This document shows, piece after piece, positions 1 to 9,843 of a stretch of DNA of 52,491 nucleotides. Made by a program: the position numbers and the translations under genes. The stretch comes from Flammeovirga sp. EKP202 (lineage in GTDB: Bacteria > Bacteroidota > Bacteroidia > Cytophagales > Flammeovirgaceae). Positions within the stretch are counted from its first letter, which is position 1. Each line of letters begins with the position of its first letter. A model generated the notes under the pieces. That model was not told where the DNA came from, ran no database searches, and saw nothing but the letters and a program-made list of their open reading frames with translations. Where the stretch lies: contig NZ_JACVVP010000054.1 of NCBI RefSeq assembly GCF_014534745.1, forward strand, positions 1 through 52,491, in the 5' to 3' direction.

Positions 1-2520
1 ATCAGCAGTTACGACGGGCAAACATTTAGCGGAGCAGATACAGAAACAGCGACAGTCACTTTCGGAGATCCTTACTCGTATGATGGTGGATTTGAAATCG
101 CCTCTCTAGAATATAACTGGACTAAAGTAAGCGATGGATCGACGGAAAGCTCTGTTGCAGCGTTAAGTATTCCTTCAATGACAAGTGACAACGCGGATAG
201 CTATAGATTGAATATCACTTCAACTTCCATCACTGGTCTAACCATCTTCACAAAACAAATTGACCTTCTATTTACACTAGGTCAAGAGGATTCAGTGGCA
301 TTGTATAATCTATTCGTAGAGTTAGGCACAACGCCTGACAAGGCAATAGAGATGCGAGATTGGGTAGATAATGACGGAAAATCAGTTGCTACTCAAATTG
401 ATAATTACGGTAGAGTGATCGACCTTGATCTTTCGGATAGAGATTTAACAAGCTTGCCTACAAGTTTGACCATTGGAAACTTCGGCTACCTTGAAACAGT
501 AAATCTATCTGACAACCAATTGGAGGATGTGGCATTGACTTCGTTTGATAATGCCAATGATCAAAAAACGCAGTTTAATGTTGACAATAACCTCCTATTC
601 TTCGATGATCTGATTGACAATAGCGAGTACATCAGCAGTTACGATGGTCAAACGTATAGCAGTGCAAATACAGAAACAGCGACAGTCACTTACGGAGATC
701 CTTACTCTTATGATGGTGGATTTGAAATCGCTTCTCTAGAGTACAACTGGACTAAAGTAAGTGACGGATCAACGGAAAGCTCAGCGGCGGAGTTAAGCAT
801 TCCTTCTATGACAAGTGACAATGCAGATAGTTATAGATTAAATATCACTTCAACTTCTATCACTGGGCTGACAATCTTCACAAAACAGATCGACTTATTA
901 TTTACATTAGGACAAGAAGATTCAGTAGCACTATACAACTTATTCGTTGAGTTAGGAACAACACCTGATAAAGCAATAGAGATGCGTGATTGGGTAGATA
1001 ATGATGGAAAATCAGTAGCTACTCAAATTGACAACTATGGTAGAGTTATAGACCTTGATCTTTCGGATAGAGCTTTAACAAGCATGCCGACGAGTTTGAC
1101 CATTGAAAACTTTGGTTACTTAGAAACTGTAAATCTTACGGATAACCAATTGGAGGATGTAGCATTGACTACTTTTGATAATGCTAATGATCAAAAAACG
1201 CAGTTCAATGTTGATAATAACCTCCTCTTCTTCGATGAACTGATTGAAAATAGCGAGTACATCAGCAGTTACGATGGTCAAACGTATAGCAGTGCAAATA
1301 CAGAAACAGCGACAGTCACTTACGGAGATCCTTACTCTTACGACGGTGGATTTGAAATCGCTTCTTTAGAATATAACTGGACTAAAGTAAGTGACGGATC
1401 AACGGAAAGCTCAGCGGCGGAGTTAAGCATTCCTTCAATGACAATTGACAACGCGGACAGCTATAGATTGAATATCACGTCAAATTCTATCACTGGTCTG
1501 ACAATCTTCACAAAACAAATCGACCTGTTATTTACTCTAGGACAAGAGGATTCAGTAGCACTATACAACTTGTTCGTCGAGTTAGGTACAACGCCTGACA
1601 AAGCTATTGAAATGCGTGATTGGGTAGATAATGATGGAAAATCGGTAGCTACTCAAATTGACAACTACGGTAGAGTGATCGACCTTGATCTTTCGGATAG
1701 AGATTTAACAAGCTTGCCGACGAGTCTGACGATTGAGAACTTCGGGTATTTAGAAACTGTAAACTTGTCTGATAACCAATTGGAGGATGTAGCATTGACT
1801 ACTTTTGATAATGCCAATGATCAGAAAACGCAGTTCAATGTTGATAATAACCTCCTATTCTTCGACGACCTAATTGACAATAGCGAGTACATCAGCAGTT
1901 ACGACGGGCAAACATTTAGCGGAGCAGATACAGAAACAGCGACAGTCACTTTCGGAGATCCTTACTCTTATGATGGTGGATTTGAAATCGCTTCTCTTGA
2001 ATACAACTGGACTAAAGTAAGTGATGGATCAACGGAAAGCTCAGCGGCGGAGTTAAGCATTCCTTCAATGACAATTGACAACGCGGACAGCTACAGATTA
2101 AATATCACTTCAACTTCTATCATTGGGCTGACAATCTTCACAAAACAAATTGACCTTCTATTTACGCTTGGTCAAGAAGATTCAGTGGCATTGTATAATC
2201 TATTCGTAGAGTTAGGCACAACGCCTGATAAAGCAATAGAAATGCGTGATTGGGTCGATAATGATGGAAAATCAGTTGCTACTCAAATTGACAACTACGG
2301 TAGAGTGATCGACCTTGATCTTTCGAATAGAGCTTTAACAAGCCTGCCGACAAGTCTGACAATTGGAAACTTTGGTTATCTTGAAACGGTAAATCTTGCA
2401 GATAACCAATTAGAGGATGTGGCATTGACTTCATTTGATAATGCCAATGACCAGAAAACGCAATTCAATGTTGATAATAACCTCCTATTCTTCGATGATC
2501 TGATTGATAATAGCGAATAC
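1..2520 (+). repeat. Four tandem 630-bp coding repeats
   Basis: The same 20-base start (ATCAGCAGTTACGA...) recurs at 1, 631, 1261 and 1891, and again at 2521 where divergence begins, giving an exact 630-bp (210-codon) period. Differences between units are few and mosaic. Units 1 and 4 share the TFSGAD stretch and GNFG, units 2 and 3 share TYSSAN/ENFG, units 1 and 2 have TSDNAD, and units 3 and 4 have TIDNAD. More copies may lie upstream of the window. Confidence 0.95.
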
Positions 2521-5112
2521 ATCAGCAGTTATGATGGTCAAACGTATAGCGGGGCGAATACAGAATCTACAACAGTGACATATGGCGGTAGTTTTAGCTT
2601 TGATGGAATATTAGAAAATGAAAGTGCTATTAATTATTCATGGACTAGAGTCAGCAACGAAGTGATCGAAAGTCAGACGTCATTACTTGAAGTTTCATTT
2701 ATGGAAAGTAGTAATGCAGATAGCTATAGATTAAATGTTACATCTGATGCTGTAAGCAACTTGAGTATTTTCATAAAACAAATAGATCTTCTATTTACAC
2801 TTGGTCAAGAAGATTCTCTATTGTTACATGAGATGTTTACTGAAATAGGTCATACTGCTTACGACCCTTCAGCTGAGTTCAGAACTTGGTTACCTGACCG
2901 TGTTGTTATTGATAACTACGGTAGAGTAACAGGATTAGATCTTTCAAACTTCAATATCAATGATGATAACACAAATACATTGAGTAGTTTACCTTCACAA
3001 TTACTTGTATTTGAGCACCTCACCTCTCTTAATATTGAAAATAATTACTTAGACTTTGAAGATTTAGCCTCAATTGATGCGTTATTCGAGATCACATCTT
3101 ACAATCCTCAATTGACAACTCCATTTACTGAGAGTTATTTCGTGACTCAATACGATAATTTCAATAAAGAGTATACTTCAGATAATACAAAAGAATATGC
3201 ATGGGTACTTAATGGTGACACACTCAGTAAGTCCAATAATGCTATCCTTGAAGTTTTATCATTTGATCCAACGAAAGAAGGAGTTTATCAATTAGTTGAA
3301 AGTGACCCGAATACTATTTGGGATGAGCTAGAATTATTAATCGGAGAAGTTACGCTGAATTATAAGAGTTTGATTTCTGAACAAGATTCTGTTGCACTTC
3401 ATCAGCTTTTCACACGAATGAATGTTGAATTTGATGATAACACAAGAATTATTGATTGGCCAAGAATGGAATATAACCTCGACGGTGAGATTACTTCTTT
3501 ATTCTTACATGAGCTAAACGGTGAAGATTCTCTTCCAAGTTTGATCTCTCAATTTGAATCATTAGAAACGCTTAAATTATACAATAGTAATATCTCACAT
3601 ATCAGTGAAAACTTATGGAATCTCAACTCATTGGAATATCTTGATTTATCGGATAATAACTTAGAGGATCATGATGTAATGGGATTAAGCCAATTAAGTA
3701 ACCTAACAACTTTATGGCTTAGTTTAAACAACTTAACGGTGATTCCTAACATAAGTGGAAACTTAAATTTAAGATATTTCATTGCCGATGATAACAATAT
3801 CAGTTCAATTGGAAGTGAATTAGATAATCTATTAAATCTAATTGATCTATCATTAGCTGGAAATAATATTGAAGTGATTTCTACCAACTTTGCTAGTTTA
3901 GTTAATCTGAAGAAATTAGATTTCTCAAGAAACAACCTAACAGAATGGACAATGGAGCTTCCTTCAAGTGTTGAAGAATTATTGTTGTACACTAACTCAA
4001 TTTCTTCATTGGCAAATATTCCAAATGATATCATCGTCAATATTGCAGATAACATATTATTCTATGATGATCTAGAAGGGTATCAAAAAGAGTTTGTGAA
4101 TTATTCTCCACAAAGGTTTGAAGTCCAATATGAGAATGTGGCAATGATCCAAGGAGAAAACTACAGCTATTCTCATAACTTCGAAAGTGATGATCTTATC
4201 TACATCTGGTTTAAGGATGGTGTGATCATTAATTCACTTCAAACGAAAGACATCAATCTTGTGGATATGAAAAATGCTGATGCTGGAGTATATACTTGTT
4301 TTGTGTCACACCCTTATTGGACAGAACTTTCAATCCAAACAGTACAAATTAGTATTGGTATTAATTGCGGTGATAATTTAGCCGTAAGTCTACAAACCAA
4401 CTCTAATGAATGGTTCTGCGAAGGAGATGAAATAGATGTTCAGGTGGAAGCATTGAGCGACACTGGAGACCTTACTTATATCTGGTACAAGGATAATGAG
4501 CTCCTTCCATTACTCAATACAGCAGTTGTAAGTGTTCATGAAGCTGGTAAATATTCTGTAAAAGTTCAAAATACGGAAGGATGTACAGCCTTTTCTGATA
4601 GTATAGAAGTAAGAATATCGGCAGCCTTAACAACTCCATCTATTGTTAATTTAGAGGATTCTCTAATGGTAGATGTTGTGAATACTGACTTACAATATTT
4701 CTGGTATGTAGATGGAGAGCTAATCGAAGAAAGTGGTACTATTATCCCTAAACTGGTAAGTGGTAATTATACAGTTGAAGTTGTAAATGAAGCTGGATGT
4801 ACAGCAACTTCTGATATGGTTACAGTTCTACCTTCTGATATTATCACTAATCTTGATGAATCACTTGAAGATTTAATTAGTTTATATCCTCAACCTGCAA
4901 ATCAGTTATTGAATATCACATTTGATGCCTTTATACAAGTGGATAAAATCAACTTGATTACCACATCAGGTGTAACAATAAATGTTGATTTCACTCAGAA
5001 TCAAAATAGCTTTGAAGTACCTACTAAATCACTACGAAATGGTGTTTACTTACTGGAATTAATCCAAAAAGACGGAGTTACTTCTTATCATAAAGTTTTA
5101 ATTGCTCACTAA
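1..5112 (+). CDS. Giant LRR/Ig-like repeat surface protein with T9SS sorting domain (5' end outside window)
   Basis: The frame is open from base 1, so this is the C-terminal 1703 residues of a larger protein. Four near-identical 210-residue units come first, each with an Ig/PKD-like strand-rich part (NWTKVSDGSTES), a helix (LGQEDSVALYNLF) and one or two leucine-rich repeats (VIDLDLSDRDLTSLPTSL, LETVNLSDNQLEDV). A fifth and sixth unit are diverged, and the sixth carries about eight extra LRRs (3500-4060). Two Cys-containing Ig/PKD-like domains follow (4360-4840). The last ~80 residues (LYPQPANQLLNI to NGVYLLELIQKDGVTSYHKVLI) form a type A T9SS C-terminal sorting domain. From the family, such proteins are exported by T9SS and anchored or released at the cell surface. 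Adhesion or prey/polymer binding is an inference. Two hairpins follow the stop. Confidence 0.9.
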   Translation: MSSYDGQTFSGADTETATVTFGDPYSYDGGFEIASLEYNWTKVSDGSTESSVAALSIPSMTSDNADSYRLNITSTSITGLTIFTKQIDLLFTLGQEDSVALYNLFVELGTTPDKAIEMRDWVDNDGKSVATQIDNYGRVIDLDLSDRDLTSLPTSLTIGNFGYLETVNLSDNQLEDVALTSFDNANDQKTQFNVDNNLLFFDDLIDNSEYISSYDGQTYSSANTETATVTYGDPYSYDGGFEIASLEYNWTKVSDGSTESSAAELSIPSMTSDNADSYRLNITSTSITGLTIFTKQIDLLFTLGQEDSVALYNLFVELGTTPDKAIEMRDWVDNDGKSVATQIDNYGRVIDLDLSDRALTSMPTSLTIENFGYLETVNLTDNQLEDVALTTFDNANDQKTQFNVDNNLLFFDELIENSEYISSYDGQTYSSANTETATVTYGDPYSYDGGFEIASLEYNWTKVSDGSTESSAAELSIPSMTIDNADSYRLNITSNSITGLTIFTKQIDLLFTLGQEDSVALYNLFVELGTTPDKAIEMRDWVDNDGKSVATQIDNYGRVIDLDLSDRDLTSLPTSLTIENFGYLETVNLSDNQLEDVALTTFDNANDQKTQFNVDNNLLFFDDLIDNSEYISSYDGQTFSGADTETATVTFGDPYSYDGGFEIASLEYNWTKVSDGSTESSAAELSIPSMTIDNADSYRLNITSTSIIGLTIFTKQIDLLFTLGQEDSVALYNLFVELGTTPDKAIEMRDWVDNDGKSVATQIDNYGRVIDLDLSNRALTSLPTSLTIGNFGYLETVNLADNQLEDVALTSFDNANDQKTQFNVDNNLLFFDDLIDNSEYISSYDGQTYSGANTESTTVTYGGSFSFDGILENESAINYSWTRVSNEVIESQTSLLEVSFMESSNADSYRLNVTSDAVSNLSIFIKQIDLLFTLGQEDSLLLHEMFTEIGHTAYDPSAEFRTWLPDRVVIDNYGRVTGLDLSNFNINDDNTNTLSSLPSQLLVFEHLTSLNIENNYLDFEDLASIDALFEITSYNPQLTTPFTESYFVTQYDNFNKEYTSDNTKEYAWVLNGDTLSKSNNAILEVLSFDPTKEGVYQLVESDPNTIWDELELLIGEVTLNYKSLISEQDSVALHQLFTRMNVEFDDNTRIIDWPRMEYNLDGEITSLFLHELNGEDSLPSLISQFESLETLKLYNSNISHISENLWNLNSLEYLDLSDNNLEDHDVMGLSQLSNLTTLWLSLNNLTVIPNISGNLNLRYFIADDNNISSIGSELDNLLNLIDLSLAGNNIEVISTNFASLVNLKKLDFSRNNLTEWTMELPSSVEELLLYTNSISSLANIPNDIIVNIADNILFYDDLEGYQKEFVNYSPQRFEVQYENVAMIQGENYSYSHNFESDDLIYIWFKDGVIINSLQTKDINLVDMKNADAGVYTCFVSHPYWTELSIQTVQISIGINCGDNLAVSLQTNSNEWFCEGDEIDVQVEALSDTGDLTYIWYKDNELLPLLNTAVVSVHEAGKYSVKVQNTEGCTAFSDSIEVRISAALTTPSIVNLEDSLMVDVVNTDLQYFWYVDGELIEESGTIIPKLVSGNYTVEVVNEAGCTATSDMVTVLPSDIITNLDESLEDLISLYPQPANQLLNITFDAFIQVDKINLITTSGVTINVDFTQNQNSFEVPTKSLRNGVYLLELIQKDGVTSYHKVLIAH

Positions 5113-5117
5113 AAAAA

Positions 5118-5158
5118 GAAGCAGTAGTACCAATCAAAAATGATTATACTACTGCTTC
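5118..5158 (+). terminator. Hairpin after the repeat protein
   Basis: A perfect 12-bp stem (GAAGCAGTAGTA at 5118-5129 with TACTACTGCTTC at 5147-5158) starts 5 bases after the stop codon. There is no clean T-run, so termination may be shared with the next hairpin. Confidence 0.6.
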
Positions 5159-5175
5159 AACATTTAGACAAAAAT

Positions 5176-5216
5176 AAAGTCCTAGCTGCGAGCCATGCAT
5201 CTAGGACTTTTATTTA
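5176..5216. terminator. Bidirectional terminator between convergent genes
   Basis: A 10-bp stem (AAAGTCCTAG at 5176-5185 with CTAGGACTTT at 5201-5210) is T-rich on both outer sides. It can end both the plus-strand surface protein transcript and the minus-strand small peptide gene at 5263-5403. Confidence 0.7.
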
Positions 5217-5262
5217 TTACAGAAAACAGTCTTGAATTATGATTCTTATATTTGATAATGGA

Positions 5263-5403
5263 TTATTCTACAGAAATTACATCAATTGATGATTTATTTG
5301 CTTTGACAGTAATATCTCCTTCCTCTCCACTCTGCATAGCATTTAACATTGAAAATAGACCAATTAAGAAAATCAATGCTAAAATTTTTATTAATGCTTT
5401 CAT
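5263..5403 (-). CDS. Small secreted peptide, 46 aa, unknown function
   Basis: ATG at 5403-5401 opens a 46-residue frame that ends with TAA at 5265-5263. The N-terminus is a convincing signal peptide: MKALIK, then a hydrophobic core LALIFLIGLFSML and NA before MQSGEEGD. The remaining ~24 residues are polar (DITVKANKSSIDVISVE). A terminator-quality hairpin lies 50 bases downstream in its direction. I recognise no family. An overlapping plus-strand frame (5252-5440) has no such logic and is considered a shadow. The call rests on the signal peptide, the gene-like spacing and the terminator, so it is moderate. Confidence 0.5.
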   Translation of the reverse strand: MKALIKILALIFLIGLFSMLNAMQSGEEGDITVKANKSSIDVISVE

Positions 5404-5682
5404 GGGGAATTTAATTTTTTATTTACTATCAACTTTATAACAAATAGGTACGGGGGAAAGACAAAAAAATATGCGCTTTTATATAAAATAACTGAATAAT
5501 ACATGTAATATCTTCGAATAGTACTATTCTATTAATTTTCATTTAAAATTGATTTCATGAATTGAATTTTAATGAGCATTTTTGTTTTATTTCAAAGCTA
5601 GAATTTAACTTTATAAAAAAGTGAATTATATTTATTCTTACATTTTCGATTGAAAAATAAAATCACCAATACCTGTTGTAAT

Positions 5683-7677
5683 ATGTTGAGATTTCTCTTT
5701 AGTTTTTTCTTATTCATCTATTGCTCTGTCTCTGCCTTTTGCCAAAATGATTCAACTTTGACCAAGACTTTCTTTCCTAAGAAAACCAAGGCATTGAATA
5801 TCGCAAAGCAAAACTTTAAAATTGGAGAGAATTGGCTCAATGGGTACAACAACTTAGATAGTGCAATTCACTATTTTGAAAAAGTAAATGATTTTTGCCC
5901 CAATATCAGCAATGTGAATTATCAATTAGGGTATTGTTATCTTCAAAAAGAAAACTTAATTGTTGCTGATTCTTTTGCTACAAAAGCGTATCAACTCAAA
6001 ATAACATTACCTACTCTTTATCTTAATGCAAGAGTAAATCATTATTTAGAAAATGCTGAAAAAGCATTATTCTTCTACCAAAAATATATTGATGAATATG
6101 CTTCTCCTGCATCGCCTGATAAAAAGCATATTGAAAAACTTATGAAACAAGCCAATGCATTGCTTCAATCAGAATCTGCAAAATATCAGATTGACAATAG
6201 AGAAAGCTTGAATTCTTCATATGATGACTTTTCACCACTATTTATCCCAAATACAACACAGCTTTACTTTTCTTCAAATAGAAAATCTTTAAGTAGCATT
6301 CATGAGGAAAGTACAAACATCTATTATTCTTTCTTTGAAGAAGATCATTTTCAAGAAAGTAAAATATTAAATGATAGATCAATTAACATTAAAGGGAACA
6401 GTGGTATTTCATCAATTTCAAAATCAGGAAAAACAATGGTGATTTATCATGGTTTTGGAGTTGGTCGTCTTTATTACGCCAAAATTAATCTAGACAAAGA
6501 GGTTAAATTTCCGGAAAACAAAAAGAAATTACCTTCACCTATTAATAATTACTTCTATCAGGTAATTGGCGGTACTTTTACTCCAGACGGTAAAGCCTTT
6601 TATTTCTCATCAAAAAGAAAAGACGGGACATTTAATTTATATTATACCATAAGAAATGGCAAAAAATGGGTTGAGCCAATTTTAGTCGAAAACATAAATT
6701 CCAAAGGAAATGAAATTGATCCCTATTTCTCTGCCAATGGAGATACGCTTTATTTTTCTTCTGATGGCCCCAAAAGTATCGGTGGCTATGATATTTTCTA
6801 TGCTAGAAAAAAAGGTGAAAATAGTTGGTCAAAACCAGAAGGCTTACCAAGACCCATTAATTCAGCCTATGATGAAAAAACACCAAGTACCAATGACGAT
6901 GGGAGTCTAATATTATTTAGTTCAAACCGACCAAATGGTAAAGGTGGATTTGATATTTATACCTGCTCATATCAAATGATACGCTCGAAAGTCATTACTA
7001 AAAATAATTCTACGGAATCTGAAAAGCCTCAAACTGCAATTTTAGATGCTATCCTGGATGAAAACCTATTGAACACTCAATTACATATTCTTAGTAAAAA
7101 GGATTCAAGTCAATTATCTGATGCTCATATTACCATTTATACTTTTCCTGAAAATAATGTATTAAGGAAAATAAAAACGGGTGAAAAAGGAATAGCACAA
7201 ATCAATGCTGTACCCAATGAACATACTTTCGGTATTAATATCGTTAAAAAAGGATATGAATTATTCTCACAAAAAGTCTATGTTGACTCCCTACAAAAAG
7301 ACTATACAATATACCTTGATCCCATTGAGTTAAATCATAATATTGCTTTGGAAAATATTTTTTTTGATACCAACTCTAGTAAGATCAATAAGACTTCCTT
7401 TAATGAATTAGCAAATATACTTCGTTTCTTAAAGGTGAATGCTAATGTTGTTATCCAAATAGAAGGGTATACTGATAATACGGGAGATTATGATATCAAC
7501 ATGATGCTCTCTCAAAAAAGAGCAGATGCCATTGTAAATTATCTTATTGAGGCGGGCATTTCGAAAGAACGACTTGTAAGTAAAGGTTTCGGTGAAGAGC
7601 ACCCAATAGCAGATAATACTACTTCAGAAGGAAAAGCTAAAAATAGAAGAACTGAATTCAAGGTCATTAAAAACTAA
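5683..7677 (+). CDS. PorE-like TPR / PD40 beta-propeller / OmpA outer-membrane protein
   Basis: Residue numbers are for the ATG start (664 aa). A signal peptide (MLRFLFSFFLFIYCSVSAF) is followed by TPR-like helices (about 30-150), WD40-like PD40 repeats (about 180-430, e.g. LYFSSDGPKSIGGYDIFYARK and LILFSSNRPNGKGGFDIY), a carboxypeptidase-regulatory-like fold (about 460-550) and a C-terminal OmpA domain (about 555-664) with the peptidoglycan-binding pattern GYTDNTG and NRRTEF. This order matches PorE, the T9SS protein that binds peptidoglycan, and many related Bacteroidota OmpA proteins. I cannot tell PorE proper from paralogues, so no symbol is given. A TTG at 5650 would add 11 residues. It is possible because TTG starts occur here, but the ATG leaves a normal signal peptide. 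Confidence 0.85.
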   Translation: MLRFLFSFFLFIYCSVSAFCQNDSTLTKTFFPKKTKALNIAKQNFKIGENWLNGYNNLDSAIHYFEKVNDFCPNISNVNYQLGYCYLQKENLIVADSFATKAYQLKITLPTLYLNARVNHYLENAEKALFFYQKYIDEYASPASPDKKHIEKLMKQANALLQSESAKYQIDNRESLNSSYDDFSPLFIPNTTQLYFSSNRKSLSSIHEESTNIYYSFFEEDHFQESKILNDRSINIKGNSGISSISKSGKTMVIYHGFGVGRLYYAKINLDKEVKFPENKKKLPSPINNYFYQVIGGTFTPDGKAFYFSSKRKDGTFNLYYTIRNGKKWVEPILVENINSKGNEIDPYFSANGDTLYFSSDGPKSIGGYDIFYARKKGENSWSKPEGLPRPINSAYDEKTPSTNDDGSLILFSSNRPNGKGGFDIYTCSYQMIRSKVITKNNSTESEKPQTAILDAILDENLLNTQLHILSKKDSSQLSDAHITIYTFPENNVLRKIKTGEKGIAQINAVPNEHTFGINIVKKGYELFSQKVYVDSLQKDYTIYLDPIELNHNIALENIFFDTNSSKINKTSFNELANILRFLKVNANVVIQIEGYTDNTGDYDINMMLSQKRADAIVNYLIEAGISKERLVSKGFGEEHPIADNTTSEGKAKNRRTEFKVIKN

Positions 7678-7691
7678 TTCAAGATATTTTG

Positions 7692-7721
7692 TTGGTCTAA
7701 GGAAATGAACCGTTATCTTCG
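7692..7721 (+). promoter_or_regulatory. Candidate Bacteroidota promoter for hldD
   Basis: TTG at 7692-7694, a 19-base spacer, then TATCTTCG at 7714-7721, one base from the TAnnTTTG -7 consensus. It lies 23 bases before the hldD ATG, which gives a short leader. The match is by eye only. Confidence 0.4.
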
Positions 7722-7744
7722 TATAAAATTAAAAATATAGAACA

Positions 7745-8716
7745 ATGATAGTTGTAACAGGTGCTGCCGGATTTATTGGCAGCTGTATGATTTCTAGATT
7801 GAACGAAGATAACTTCAATCATATCGTTGCAGTAGACGATTTTTCATTTCCTGAGAAAAATAAAAACCTTGAAGGGAAAAAAATCTTGGAGAAAGTGGAA
7901 AGAGAAGAATTCTTTGAGTGGTTGGATAAAAATCATTTAGAAGTTGAATTTATCTTTCACTTAGGAGCTAGAACAAGTACAGCCGAATTCAATAGAGAAA
8001 TTCTTGCTCATTTGAATACTGATTACACAAAGAAAATGTGGAATGCAACCATTAAGTATGCTATTCCATTAGTTTATGCTTCTTCTGCTGCTACTTATGG
8101 TCTAGGAGAATTAGGCTATGAAGACAGCGAAACAATTATCCCAGATTTGAAGCCTTTGAATCCATATGGAGAATCAAAAAATGAGTTTGACATCTGGGCA
8201 TTAGGACAAGAAAAGAAACCTATGTTCTGGGCTGGCTTGAAGTTCTTCAATGTTTATGGACCCAATGAATTCCATAAAGAAAGAATGGCTTCTGTAGTAT
8301 TCCATGCTTTCAACCAAATCAGTAAAACAGATGGAATGAAACTTTTCCAATCTCACAATCCTGATTATAAAGATGGTGAACAACAAAGAGACTTTGTCTA
8401 TGTAAAAGATGTAGTTGAAATTATGATGTTCTTAATGTACCACCGTCAGGCGAAAAACTCTGGCATTTATAATGTAGGTACAGGTGAAGCGAGAACATTC
8501 CTTGACTTAACGAAGGCTACTTTTAAAGCCATGGGCAAAGAAGAAAATATCTCTTATATCCCTACTCCTGAAGATATCAGAGATAAGTACCAATACTTTA
8601 CTGAGGCTACAATGGAAAAACTTAGAAAAATTGGTTACGACAAACCTTTTACTTCTTTGGAAGAAGGTGTAGAAGATTATGTGAAGAATTATTTGATGAG
8701 TACTACACGCTACTAG
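7745..8716 (+). CDS. hldD: ADP-L-glycero-D-manno-heptose-6-epimerase
   Basis: HldD epimerises ADP-D-glycero-D-manno-heptose to the L,D form for the LPS inner core. The 323-residue extended SDR protein has the NAD-binding VTGAAGFIGS at the N-terminus, the HldD-typical HLGARTST (about residue 75), the catalytic YGESK with an upstream SSAATYG, and FNVYGPNEFHKERMASVVFH (about 160-180), which is a family signature. Length is close to the usual 310-330. The gene stands alone, with its own candidate promoter and a strong terminator downstream. Confidence 0.93.
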   Translation: MIVVTGAAGFIGSCMISRLNEDNFNHIVAVDDFSFPEKNKNLEGKKILEKVEREEFFEWLDKNHLEVEFIFHLGARTSTAEFNREILAHLNTDYTKKMWNATIKYAIPLVYASSAATYGLGELGYEDSETIIPDLKPLNPYGESKNEFDIWALGQEKKPMFWAGLKFFNVYGPNEFHKERMASVVFHAFNQISKTDGMKLFQSHNPDYKDGEQQRDFVYVKDVVEIMMFLMYHRQAKNSGIYNVGTGEARTFLDLTKATFKAMGKEENISYIPTPEDIRDKYQYFTEATMEKLRKIGYDKPFTSLEEGVEDYVKNYLMSTTRY

Positions 8717-8733
8717 TCATCAACAGCAATAAT

Positions 8734-8776
8734 AAAAATGCCTCCGTTTTCGATATTGAAAGCGGAGGCATTTTTT
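8734..8776. terminator. Bidirectional terminator between hldD and cydB
   Basis: A perfect 13-bp stem (AAAAATGCCTCCG at 8734-8746 with CGGAGGCATTTTT at 8763-8775), flanked by an A-run and a T-run. It serves the convergent hldD (+) and cydAB (-). Confidence 0.9.
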
Positions 8777-8793
8777 ATTTTATGAAAAGTAGT

Positions 8794-9831
8794 CTAATAA
8801 CTATGTTCATCTAACTTCACTTTTCCCCAGAATATTTTATACACAATAAATGTATAAGCTAGTACCAAAGGTGTACCGATTGCCGCAATCGTCAACATCA
8901 ATCCCAATCCTTTTTGAGAAGCTGCTGCATTATAAATTGTGATAGAATTATTAGGGTCATTAGAAGCAATCAATAAGTTGGGAAATAATTGCACTGCCAC
9001 TAAAATTAAGAGCAAACTAAAAGTCAATGACGAGAAGACAAAAGCTTGCATATACTTCTTCTTTCTAGCCAAACGAGGAATATTAGCGATGGCAAGAATC
9101 GCTGTTAATGGCAAGAAAAACAATGACGGATGGTCTTTAAAACGCTCTGCTAAGTGAGGTTGAAAAATCAAAGTAAATACACTCAATACACCAAACATCA
9201 CAATAAAACCGATCATACATTTTTCTAACATCTTCACTACTTTATCAAATAGTTTTCCTTCTGTTTTTAATGTAAGATAAATAGCTCCATGCATCATCAT
9301 TAAAGCCAATGTTGTCAAACCTACAAGAATTGAAAAAGGATTTAAGAACATCGTTAAGTGAGGGTCTATTGCTTCATAATTTGAATCTAAAGGAAAACCT
9401 TTCAGCACATTACCTAAAACCACACCTAAAAGAAAGGCAATCATTCCACTAGAAATGCTGTAAGAAACATCCCACATCGTTCTCCACCATTTCATTTCCT
9501 CTTTACTTCTAAATTCAATAGAAATAGCTCGTAAAATGATGAACATAATAAAGAGCATAAAAGGAATATACATCGCTGAAAACAAAGTGGCGTAAAAAAC
9601 AGGAAAACCTGCAAACAAGGTTCCTCCTCCAATTACCAACCATACTTCATTGCCATCCCAAACAGGTCCTACCGCATTTAAAGCAACGCGTCTATTTTTA
9701 TCTCCTTTAATAAATAAGTGCATGGCTCCTGCTCCTAAATCAAAGCCATCCAAAATGCCGTATCCTGAGAATAAAGCGCCTACTACCAAAAACCAAAGTG
9801 TAGGGTAATCTAATCCTAAAAACGTTTCCAT
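8794..9831 (-). CDS. cydB: Cytochrome bd ubiquinol oxidase subunit II
   Basis: Subunit II of the high-affinity terminal oxidase that reduces oxygen with quinol in the inner membrane. The 345-residue protein has about eight to nine membrane segments and the family N-terminus GYGILDGFDLGAGAMHLF. GPVWDGNEVWLV follows at about residue 53. It starts 12 bases after cydA ends and is clearly co-transcribed with it. The pair suggests microaerobic or stress respiration. Confidence 0.95.
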   Translation of the reverse strand: METFLGLDYPTLWFLVVGALFSGYGILDGFDLGAGAMHLFIKGDKNRRVALNAVGPVWDGNEVWLVIGGGTLFAGFPVFYATLFSAMYIPFMLFIMFIILRAISIEFRSKEEMKWWRTMWDVSYSISSGMIAFLLGVVLGNVLKGFPLDSNYEAIDPHLTMFLNPFSILVGLTTLALMMMHGAIYLTLKTEGKLFDKVVKMLEKCMIGFIVMFGVLSVFTLIFQPHLAERFKDHPSLFFLPLTAILAIANIPRLARKKKYMQAFVFSSLTFSLLLILVAVQLFPNLLIASNDPNNSITIYNAAASQKGLGLMLTIAAIGTPLVLAYTFIVYKIFWGKVKLDEHSY

Positions 9832-9843
9832 GGTTGTATTTTA

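Noticed and set aside
1-2520. CRISPR-like or satellite array
   Set aside because: The 630-bp repeats are in-frame coding repeats of one protein, with no short repeat/spacer structure.
3669-4055. Minus-strand open frame of 128 codons inside the LRR protein gene
   Set aside because: Antisense to a clearly coding LRR region; its composition follows from the repeats on the other strand.
5252-5440. Plus-strand frame of 62 codons
   Set aside because: No signal peptide or RNA context. It lies opposite the better supported minus-strand peptide gene and over its signal-peptide codons.
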